Assembly (NCBI GenBank): GCA_023252195.1
Contig: JAHEXI010000029.1
Coordinates: forward strand, 1 to 39,737
Reading direction: 5' to 3'
Source of the DNA: Pseudonocardiales bacterium
GTDB lineage: Bacteria; Actinomycetota; Actinomycetes; Mycobacteriales; Pseudonocardiaceae
DNA: 39,737 nucleotides
The position numbers and the translations under genes were made by a program. Shown here piece by piece: positions 26,522-33,799 of this stretch. The notes beneath the pieces were generated by a model that saw only the letters and a list, made by a program, of their open reading frames with translations, was not told the origin of the DNA and did not search any database. Within the stretch, counting starts at the first letter, position 1; every line of letters starts with the position of its first letter.

Positions 26522-26931
26522 CGGGGTACTGCTTCGATACCGACATCCTCAGCGCGACGATCAGGCCCGCCCCGCCGCTGCACCTCATCCGCCGGCTGGC
26601 CACCGTGCCGCCGCAGGAGCAGTTCACCACCTCGATCACGGTCGGTGAGCTGATCTACGGCGCGCGTCGCGTCGGACGTGAGGATCTTTCCAGGAGGGTT
26701 GAGCAGCTCGTTCACCGTGCCCAGACGGTACTGGCCTTTGATACGACCGCTGCCCGTACCTTCGGTGCTTTGAAGGCAACGCTGGAACGCCATGGCACTC
26801 CGCTGGCCGAACCCGACCTGCGTATCGCTTCGATCGTGCTATCGCGAGGACTGATCCTCGTGACCCGCAATGTGCGGCACTTCCAGCGCGTTCCTGAACT
26901 CACCGTTGAAAACTGGATCGACGAGCCATGA
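26518..26931 (+). CDS. vapC: PIN-domain (VapC-type) toxin
   Basis: The 137-residue protein has all conserved acidic positions of VapC ribonucleases: CFDTDILS (residues 5-12), the glutamate in ITVGELIYGARR (about 44), and AEPDLRIASIVLSRG (about 100). TRNVRHFQRVPEL and a C-terminal WIDEP follow. VapC toxins cleave specific tRNAs or rRNA. GTG at 26518 overlaps the antitoxin stop, giving strict translational coupling. It is the best-preserved toxin-antitoxin pair in the window, and lies between modules E and F. Confidence 0.9.
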   Translation: MTGYCFDTDILSATIRPAPPLHLIRRLATVPPQEQFTTSITVGELIYGARRVGREDLSRRVEQLVHRAQTVLAFDTTAARTFGALKATLERHGTPLAEPDLRIASIVLSRGLILVTRNVRHFQRVPELTVENWIDEP

Positions 26932-26959
26932 GTAGCGATGGCGACTGATCAACCCCGTC

Positions 26960-27190
26960 CACACTGTCAGATCGAGATCCGGTAATTCGGTCAGCGGACT
27001 GTCACTGCAGTGTGGCTGAGTAGAGCATGAGCACCGCCCTTGCACATCCGCATGCCTGCGCTCCCGCCTCGGAGGCCGGTACAACACTGATCATCTCAGT
27101 CTCTGGCGTCTTCTCGTTTCGTTTACCCTGCTCAGGGCCTCATGAGCTGTGGTATCCCGCAGTTCATTGCACGAACCCTTGCACGACGAG
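26960..27190 (+). repeat. Attachment module F (both flanks, core partly deleted)
   Basis: The left flank GTGTGGCTGAGTAGAGCATG lies at about 27011-27030. The core is reduced to CCTGCGCTCCCGCCTCGGAG at 27055-27074 plus GCCGG. It lacks the acceptor strand and one C of CCTCCGG. The right flank and the arm pair TTGCACGAACCCTTGCACGA (27167-27186) are intact. Loss of the crossover region should block recombination here. Confidence 0.85.
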
Positions 27191-28379
27191 CACGGCCGGT
27201 CACGTCCAACGCACGGAATCCGCCCTCCGTGGTCCGCCCCAGGCGGTCGGCGATCCGAACGTTGTTGGCGATGATGACGAGAGAGCGAGCCCGTGACGGC
27301 AGGGCACGTTGCCAGCAAGCGGCAAGCGATGATGTCCCGGATGCTGCTGAACCTGGGAGTTCAGAGGTGCTTCATGCGGAAGCTGATGGCGACACGAACC
27401 TGCAACGGTGCCACGCCGCCTGGTGAATGAGCTACGGATGGGCGGAAGAATCTTCGTCTGCGCCGGACGCCGGCGGGTAGAGATCAACTTGGCTTCTTGC
27501 GAGCCTGTATCCGTAGGCGGTGTAGCTCCAGCGCAACGTCCGCTTCTGTCGATGAGCGGACGGTCTCGACGAGACAGCGGCAAAACGAATGCTCGTGTCG
27601 TTGATCAGCGCAGCTGAACGAATCGTGCATCCCGAAGTGCGCGAGGTGCCTGTCCTCGGCGAGTACCTCGAACGCGACCGCCACCTGCGTGCGGCACTGG
27701 CCTGGCCCCTCCGGCGCGCTGGCTACAGCAGTGGCCGGAGGGCGGGCACGACGCTCGCGGCCATCAACCCCTGTGGGAAGGCATTGAGCGGTGAGGCGTG
27801 GAACAGCATGCGGGCACGCAGCCGATTCACCCTTCTCGGCTCGATCAGCAACTGTGTGCCTGAATCCGTACTCCGCGCGCAGGCTGCCTAGGTCCACGCG
27901 GTCCCAGTCGGCCTGCTCGGCCACCTCCGCGAGCTCCCCGCTCGATGATGAGCGTCCGCCCCCGCGTTTTGAAGATCAAACCCGCATCGGAGGCGGCGAC
28001 GAGCCTGACGAGGACCAACACGAGTTGCAGCACCGCTACCGGCGGGCAGAGTGTAGGACTGGTTGCGCCACTGTCATCCCTGCAGGAATTGGCTGATCCT
28101 GCCTTGATCAGCGTGTCGGGCGATATGATCAACAACGTCGCGCCCGGCATCGACAACCGAGCAGCGGCGATCTGCAGGTCGCACAGCGCATAAATGTAGA
28201 CGCAGCCAACGCAACGGCGACTTAATAGTACCACTGTCACCAGTAGAAACTTTAAGACCGAACCGGGCAAACCTCCTCAACCAGCCAATCAATGCTGAAC
28301 TGACGCCTCGCTGCCTCGATGTTAAGGTGCGCCTGGAATCTGATCAATCCGTCGACACGCCGTGCTAAGAGGACTGAGA
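27187..28379. other. Cassette interior without a confident gene
   Basis: 27407-27520 is an imperfect copy of 30258-30375 (shared CAACGGTGCCACGCCG and GAGCTACGGAT), so it belongs to the distal part of the attachment module. On the minus strand, 27484-27924 reads EQADWDRVDLGSLRAEYGF at one end and EADVALELHRLRIQARKKPS at the other. The middle looks out of frame, which suggests a decayed gene. From 27945 to 28300 neither strand has a convincing frame. Confidence 0.4.
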
Positions 28380-29186
28380 ATGATAAAGCGACACTTGGGA
28401 CGCCGACGATCCGGCAACTCCCCTTCCTTAGCGACAACACCCGGCGGACAGTGGCGCGCTGGCGCGCACCGCGTCTCTACATCGTCGGTAACCGATTCGC
28501 CCTCGCTGACCGCGAATTCCTTCGCACGGTTTCTGTGGATCTTCACTACGCTCGGGTTGATTGTCGTGGTGGTAGTCATCGGCTTCTTGATCGGCATTGT
28601 TCGCGCACTCGAATCGATCGATAACGGACTGTTCACGGCGTCTAATTCAGTGACCGGCGCCACGAGTGATGTCCAACCCCTACCCAACTACATTCAGACG
28701 ATCAACTCCGCACTGAGCGACATCGACACCGACTTGAAGCCGATCCGCGGTCAGGTCGCCGATGCCACCGCTTCGCTGGTGTCGATTCGGGGTACCGCGC
28801 AGGGGATTGACGCATCGTTGAAGGACACCTCCCAGTCGCTGGTCAACACATCGGGTTCACTGGTTGACACCTCGGGAACGCTGGAGGGCGCCTCCCATTC
28901 CGCTGCTTCAATCTCCACCTCGCTGGTGGACACCTCCAACGTGCTGCTGAACGTCCTAGGGCTCGCTCAGTCGATCGACGGCACGCTGGAGTCGATTCAG
29001 AACGCGGACAGCAGAGGCGCCGCCTTGGTTACCCCACAGGTGAACGACATCAATAGCGCCCTCATTGGTGCTGAGACCGACCTCTCTAGCATCAACCTTC
29101 AGCTTCAGGAGACTAACCGGCACCTGACCAACATCTGCATGTCACCCACGCTGTCCCTGCTCCCACCCTTCAAGTGCCGCCCGTGA
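28380..29186 (+). CDS. Membrane-anchored coiled-coil protein of unknown function
   Basis: The 268-residue product has a basic N-terminal tail of about 50 residues and one strong membrane span (FARFLWIFTTLGLIVVVVVI). An extracytoplasmic region follows, rich in S/T and hydrophobic heptads: LPNYIQTINSALSDIDTDLK, LVNTSGSLVDTSGTLEGAS and STSLVDTSNVLLNVLGL. The repeated (L)VxTSxxL units suggest a long coiled coil or helical stalk. The end CMSPTLSLLPPFKC has two cysteines that could form a disulphide. Proteins with this span-plus-stalk layout are known in actinomycetes without assigned function. ATG 28380 has AGAGGA upstream. It is the only intact gene in its cassette. Confidence 0.7.
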   Translation: MIKRHLGRRRSGNSPSLATTPGGQWRAGAHRVSTSSVTDSPSLTANSFARFLWIFTTLGLIVVVVVIGFLIGIVRALESIDNGLFTASNSVTGATSDVQPLPNYIQTINSALSDIDTDLKPIRGQVADATASLVSIRGTAQGIDASLKDTSQSLVNTSGSLVDTSGTLEGASHSAASISTSLVDTSNVLLNVLGLAQSIDGTLESIQNADSRGAALVTPQVNDINSALIGAETDLSSINLQLQETNRHLTNICMSPTLSLLPPFKCRP

Positions 29187-29560
29187 GAGATTACTGATGC
29201 GGCGCTTGAATCAATGCGCCCGCAGCTATCATGCTCGCGATTGTGATTCCGTGGGCTAATCGGATCGAGAACCGCGTCAGATCATCCATAGCTCACTGAC
29301 GCGGATCCATGACAAGCTCAACTCAACACCGCCCCGGTTCGCAGCAGGACCTCCGATACGGCGCACGCGATCCATGACGCGCAAACCTCAACTGACAATG
29401 GGATGCCGAGCCACGACGAGACCTGTGATCTTGGAACTTCTGCACTCGACTTCGTGGCGCTGACACCGAGGCGATCTGACCTCTAGAAAGCTATCTACTT
29501 ATCCGCGAACGTCCGGTATTGCCGCTGACCGTGTGTGGTGTACTCACACCTGGCAGGCCT
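29187..29560. other. Stretch with nothing recognised
   Basis: No frame in either strand has a plausible start, length and codon bias together. It could be the remains of a gene downstream of the coiled-coil protein. Confidence 0.4.
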
Positions 29561-29584
29561 CTTCGAGTACCAACCGTCCGGTTG

Positions 29585-29695
29585 TTTGATGTTGTCCTTG
29601 TTTTAGGTCCCCGGCATCCTTGTTTATCTTGATCACCGCATCATGAGCTGCCGTGGTTTCCGCAGGTTCATTGCATGAACCCTTGCACGAGTGAC
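29585..29695 (+). repeat. Attachment module G (degenerate flank and arm repeats, core lost)
   Basis: The arm pair appears as TTGCATGAACCCTTGCACGA at 29671-29690, with one C-to-T change in the first half. The flank (CATCATGAGCTGCCGTGGTT) is a diverged version of the flank in modules F and H. No core is present. Confidence 0.7.
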
Positions 29696-29759
29696 CACAC
29701 TTTATGAACCGGGCGCCTGGCGCCAAAGTTCGAGGCGGACGCTGCGGCCACGTACCGGC

Positions 29760-30260
29760 GGCCAATCCAGTCCCGTTGGCGCAGTCGGCGGAGCCAGTGG
29801 GCAAGGTACTAATAAGGGCATCAGAGGTGATGTCCAGGGCAGACCTCGCAACTCCACGTGCCGGATCGTGTCAGCGAGGTGGAGACGGCTGACGTCCCGG
29901 ACTGCCAGTACTGTGTGGCTCAGTAGAGCATGAGCACCGCCCCGGCACATTAGCCTGAAAAACCACCTACTCACAGTAGTATTAGCAGGTCAGGCGTGGC
30001 GCCGCCGGCAGGATTCGAACCTGCGCTCCCGCCTCCGGAGGCCGGTACAACCCAGATCATCCCTGTCTCTGGTGTCCTCCCCTTTCCGTTTGCCCTGCTC
30101 AGCCTGTCCTGAGTGGCCGTGGTGTCGTGTGGTTCATTGCACGAACCCTTGCACGAGCGACGATCTTCACCGACCACGTTCGAGGACTCCGCCACCCGGC
30201 CACCCACATGCGGTGACATGCGCTGCTCGCCAGGCACCGTCACCATGAGCATGAACCTGC
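29760..30260 (-). repeat. Attachment module H: complete core with class I arms
   Basis: The long left flank (29760-29990) is similar to 32970-33210 of module I, including TAAGGGCATCAGAGG-like and GTGTGGCTCAGTAGAGCATG stretches. The core occupies 29997-30045 with one change (GCCGCCGG for GCCCCCGG). The right flank continues through TGTCTCTGGTGTCCTCCCC to TTGCACGAACCCTTGCACGA at 30137-30156. It is nearly identical to module J over about 240 bp. The G-H segment (29700-29760) is essentially empty. Confidence 0.88.
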
Positions 30261-30449
30261 AACGGTGCCACGCCGACTCGTGAGCGAGCTACGGATAGGT
30301 GGGCGATCTTCCTCTGCGCTGGGTGCCAGCAAGGTGGGGTTCATCCCTTGGTTTCTTGCGGGTCCAAATCTCGAGGCGTCGCAGGAAAATCCTCTTTTGC
30401 CGATGAGTGCGCCTTTGCTCCCGCCGCCGCGATCTTCTATTCGAGCGCC

Positions 30450-31030
30450 ATCGCGCTGATGTCTCCCAGCGCGCTCGTCCTGGACCAGCTGCTCCCGCAG
30501 CGGGTGGTGATGTGCTTTTCCCGAGGTCATCGTCGCCCCGGAGGTCACCCACCGGCGCACAACAGGTTCTCCCTTGAGTTAGGCGGTGCAGACATCTCTG
30601 TCCGCACCCACCCGAGGGTTTCCCTCGCCGTGTTCCATCCCGGTGTGGGAGCGTCCATCGCCGTGCTGCACATGGAGAAGGCGATCGCGGCGGGCGCGCA
30701 AACCTTCGTCGCCTGCGGCGGTGCCGGGGCGGTGGAACCGGGATGGCGCTGGGTCATGTCGTCGTCCCCACCGCCGCCGTGGGTGATGAGGGCACGTCGT
30801 TCACTACGCCCAGCTCTCCCGACAGATCCACGCTGACCGTACCATCGTGGCGATGCCCAGATGATCGAGGACTGCGCCGATGCCCCACCTGTCGAAGCGC
30901 CCCAGGCCCTCGTCCGTGCGCAGATCGTTTGCTGATGAGTGGTATCAGCGGCCGATCCGGCCTGATCCTTCAACTGAAGGACCGCTCGCAGGGGGATGGC
31001 AAATGGAGCCGACGCGGTCACCACGCTGAC
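30450..31030 (+). pseudogene. Nucleoside (uridine-type) phosphorylase, several frameshifts
   Basis: In one frame the sequence reads LAVFHPGVGASIAVLHMEKA and IAAGAQTFVACGGAGAVEPG, the phosphate/nucleoside-binding core of the PNP/UDP family. The next piece, ALGHVVVPTAAVGDEGTSF, lies in a second frame. HYAQLSRQIHADRTIVA is in a third. Upstream, RVVMCF is followed by a shifted FPEVI. The family's C-terminal third (the WTTDAxYRET region) is not recognisable. With at least three shifts, no functional phosphorylase is possible. The real start is unclear. Confidence 0.7.
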
Positions 31031-31060
31031 TGAATTCCCGCTGAAGGAGGCGAGATTCGA

Positions 31061-31921
31061 ATGGCTCCCAGCGATCGGCTGCTTTCCCCGCCACCGGAGC
31101 TGACGATAGACCAGGACGCATTCAACGCCTTCGAGGCGGCGGGCTGGCAGCGTAAGGCCTTGACCTACGACCACATCGCTGCCGTCACCAGCCGAGTCAT
31201 CAAGCCGTTGCTGGACGCCGCCCGCGTCGAACAGGGGATGCGAGTGTTGGACATCGGCAGCGGCCCTGGCCACGCAGCCGCCCAGGCGGCCGAGCGACGA
31301 GCCTCTGTGGTGGGGGTAGACGTCGCAACGGCGATGGTCCAGCTTGCCCGACGACTGCATCCCGGCCTGGACTTTCGTGAGGCGAACGCAGAGGCACTGC
31401 CGTTCGAGGATGGATGCTTCGACGCCGTGGTCGGCAACTTCTCGATTCTTCACCTAGGGCGTCCCGAGCAGGCGGTGGGTGAGTTCGTGCGGGTCCTCAG
31501 AGCGGGTGGGCAGCTGGCGCTAACGGTGTGGGATCTGCCGGAGCGGGCGCGTTGGCAGGGCGTGTTCCTCGACGCGGTCGCTGCGGTAGACGTGACCGCG
31601 CCGGCCGATGTTCCCCCGGGTCCTCCGTTCTTCCGATTCTCCGTCGACGAACAGTTCACCGCCTTACTACAGGATCGTGGGCTCACCGATGTCGTGGTCA
31701 GAACGATCGTATTTGATCACCCGGTGCCGACCGCCGACGAACTGTGGGACGGGGTGCTCGCCGGAACGGTTAGGGTCTCGGCGCTGATCTTGCGCCAGGA
31801 CGAGCCGGCGCGCCGGCGCATCCGCGCTGTGTTCGACCAACTCGTCACCGAATACCAGCGCGGTGACCACCTTGAGGTGCCCGTCTCCGTCAAGCTCGCC
31901 GCCGGAAGCAAGCCGCGGTAG
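31061..31921 (+). CDS. SAM-dependent methyltransferase (class I, UbiE/type 11-like)
   Basis: The 286-residue protein has the Rossmann-type methyltransferase core. Motif I is VLDIGSGPGHAA (residues 62-73), the acidic end of strand 2 is VVGVDVATAMV, and motif II/III is EANAEALPFEDGCFDAVVGN. The LRAGGQLALTVWDLPE strand follows. A C-terminal cap (FFRFSVDEQFTALLQDRGLT) probably shapes the substrate pocket. The substrate is unknown, and no biosynthetic partner lies nearby. AAGGAGG lies 11 bases before the ATG. It is intact and is the only apparently functional metabolic gene in the H-I segment. Confidence 0.88.
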   Translation: MAPSDRLLSPPPELTIDQDAFNAFEAAGWQRKALTYDHIAAVTSRVIKPLLDAARVEQGMRVLDIGSGPGHAAAQAAERRASVVGVDVATAMVQLARRLHPGLDFREANAEALPFEDGCFDAVVGNFSILHLGRPEQAVGEFVRVLRAGGQLALTVWDLPERARWQGVFLDAVAAVDVTAPADVPPGPPFFRFSVDEQFTALLQDRGLTDVVVRTIVFDHPVPTADELWDGVLAGTVRVSALILRQDEPARRRIRAVFDQLVTEYQRGDHLEVPVSVKLAAGSKPR

Positions 31922-31988
31922 GGAAGTGGCTGGATGAAACCTGGGGAGTGTTCGCCGGGCACAACCGTGACACACAACGGTTCCCGAT

Positions 31989-32176
31989 CTACGACGGCAC
32001 CACGAGCCCTTTTCGTGCTCGGCGCAGTTGAGGAAATCCTTCGTGTTGAATGTCACCAGTGGGAGCTTCCGAACAAGGCAGTACGCGGCGATACACACGT
32101 CGTCGACGGGTCTTGGCGCGAGCGGACGTTGCGCAAGGCGAAGGGCAAGTGGCACGGTTCGCGGCAGGCCGAGTAA
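31989..32176 (-). pseudogene. PIN-domain toxin remnant
   Basis: The minus-strand frame reads LLGLPRTVPLALRLAQRPLA and then PRPVDDVCIAAYCLVRKLPL, VTFNTKDFLNCAEHE. This is the C-terminal half of a VapC-type PIN protein (the DxxIAA helix and the VTFNxKDF strand). The first acidic residues are missing. Near EHE a two-base insertion shifts the ending, since GLVVPS and a stop at 31989 appear in the neighbouring frame. No partner antitoxin is visible. It is a dead relic. Confidence 0.65.
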
Positions 32177-32227
32177 CTGCCAGCAGTCACCGCAAGCGGA
32201 TCCTTCACCGGTTCACCGGAGGTCGGC

Positions 32228-32500
32228 TCAGTTCGGGTGCTCATCGAAATCAAGCCACGTCACGAGGAGCACATCTACCCGGTCTTGATCGGCGAGTAGC
32301 AAGTAGGTGATCAGTCCGCATCCACTGCCGAAGGGCAGCTGATAGACCCACCATCCGGGTTGTCCGCGTTGAGCGGCTCACCGCGCTCAGGCACCAGTTC
32401 CAGTACCGCCAGGGCAGCGGCCAGCGCGGCCGCTCCTGCCGGAGGGAGCTCTATGGATCTGGGCGCGCGCGACAGGGTCGATATCGAGCGTGTACGTCAT
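32228..32500 (-). pseudogene. RelE/ParE-like toxin, two frameshifts
   Basis: The gene starts MTYTLDIDPVARAQI at 32500, then shifts to LPPAGAAALAAALAVLELVP and ERGEPLNADNPDG. It shifts again to VYQLPFGSGCGLITYLLLAD, QDRVDVLLVTWLDFDEHPN and stops at 32228. Together this is a RelE-superfamily fold of about 90 residues. The antitoxin lies 11 bp upstream and is intact. The shifts fall at AGAG and GGTGGG, so sequencing error should be excluded before calling it dead. Confidence 0.7.
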
Positions 32501-32511
32501 GAGGTCGACGG

Positions 32512-32904
32512 TCAGAGACCGAGTTCGGCCTTGACCTCGCTCCACGGCACGCTGCCGGATCGTGAACGGCCGATCCGCTGGACCTCGACGGCTGTGGCAA
32601 GCATCTGTCGGTGCCCCTCGGGGTCCCACTCGGTCATTAGTGCCTGCCGCGGCCACATCCGCAGCACGTGGCGCAGCGGGTCTAGGCGCAGCGTCTGGCC
32701 GGCGATGGCGAGCGCGGCGTTGAACGCGTCGTCGAACTCGGCCAACTGCTCGGGCAGCAGAGCCGCCCGAATCTCCTCCGGCGAGCCAAAGTGCTGTGCA
32801 GCGATCGTGTCTCCGGCCCACGTCGCCGCCGGCTCCAGCCCGTCGCGGTCCGGACCCGCTCCCGACGGGTGACAGGGCTCGGAGTACTGCTCGGCGGCGG
32901 TCAC
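32512..32904 (-). CDS. DUF6247-family antitoxin
   Basis: The protein contains GSPEEIRAALLPEQLAEFDD, AFNAALAIAGQTLRLDPLRH, DPEGHRQMLATAVEVQRIGR and the ending SVPWSEVKAELGL. This matches DUF6247 antitoxins of actinomycetes, which pair with RelE-like toxins. I chose GTG at 32904 because AAGGTG lies upstream. A GTG at 32940 in the same frame is possible but has no ribosome site. It is intact, whereas its downstream toxin is frameshifted. Confidence 0.8.
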   Translation of the reverse strand: MTAAEQYSEPCHPSGAGPDRDGLEPAATWAGDTIAAQHFGSPEEIRAALLPEQLAEFDDAFNAALAIAGQTLRLDPLRHVLRMWPRQALMTEWDPEGHRQMLATAVEVQRIGRSRSGSVPWSEVKAELGL

Positions 32905-32969
32905 GAGGTACACCTTAGTTCTTCGAGCACTATGCGCCACGGCTAACCGACGGTGCGCCGGTAGGATCG

Positions 32970-33390
32970 TGGCCTCCTACCGGCGCCCATCCATTCCCGG
33001 TCGGCGTGATTGGAAATCAGTAGGCACGTGCCTTATGAGGGCAACAGAGGTGGTGCCCTCGGCAGGACCCGCAACACCACGTTCCGATTCGTCTCAGCGG
33101 AGACGAACCGGTTGATCTCCCGGAACTGTCACCGCAGTGTGGCTGAGTAGTGCATGAGCACCGCCCTTGCTCATCTGACTGAAAACCGGTCACTCACAGT
33201 GATGTGAGCTGGTCAGAAATGGCGCCCCCGGCAGGATTCGAACCTGCGCCACCGCCTCCGGAGGCCGGGTACCGTCATGCACTGTGGCGTCTCTGGTGCC
33301 CTATCAGGGCTTTTCCGGGGTCTCGAGCGTCTACAGAGGCCACCGTGTCCTGTAGTTGAGTCCACGATTTGATTCCACGGGCCGCGCCGA
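32970..33390 (-). repeat. Attachment module I: complete core with class II arms
   Basis: The left flank resembles that of module H over roughly 240 bp and includes GTGTGGCTGAGTAGTGCATG. The core occupies 33220-33268, with ACC instead of TCC near its right part. The right flank is the class II type, like module C: GCACTGTGGCGTCTCTGGTG, then TTGAGTCCACGA and TTGATTCCACG at 33356-33379. Confidence 0.88.
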
Positions 33391-33470
33391 CTAGAACGGC
33401 GCCACCTGTGGGTCAGTGACCGATGTCCCTTCCTTCGCCCGAGGGGTCTGGCGACGTGACGAGCCGAGGG

Positions 33471-33665
33471 CTACTCGGTTGCGGTATCCCTGGGTGGATC
33501 GAGGCGTCGCTCAGCGGTGCGCCATTGCTCGATCGCGACGGCAAGATCGATCCAGCCGTGGAAGGTCCAGCGCTGGCCGGATGCGGACACTAGGACACCG
33601 CTGGGGGGCTCGCCTTCGATCGTGATCGACAGGCTCGCGCTGGTCGTAGGGGTGCGATTGTCCAT
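33471..33665 (-). CDS. Small protein of unknown function
   Basis: The 64-residue frame starts MDNRTPTTSASLSITIEGEP and continues SGVLVSASGQRWTFHGWIDL, AVAIEQWR. The pattern of two strands followed by F-x-GW-xL-xxAIE is seen in many small actinomycete proteins of unknown role. It is divergent from the LAL regulator. The start has no strong ribosome site. Confidence 0.5.
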   Translation of the reverse strand: MDNRTPTTSASLSITIEGEPPSGVLVSASGQRWTFHGWIDLAVAIEQWRTAERRLDPPRDTATE

Positions 33666-33799
33666 TATGCCCATGTTTGCGGTTGGGGTTGGCGTTTGGC
33701 GACGGGGTCGGCACCGAAGACTTGCCCCTTGAACAGCGCCTACGCTCCTAGGCAACACCGTTTCTCCGGCTGCAGACGCGAGTTTGGGACAGGTGACGG

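Noticed and set aside
27845-28270. Minus-strand membrane-like frame
   Set aside because: It has a hydrophobic start, but the rest is low-complexity R/G-rich sequence and overlaps another doubtful frame, so there is no support for it.
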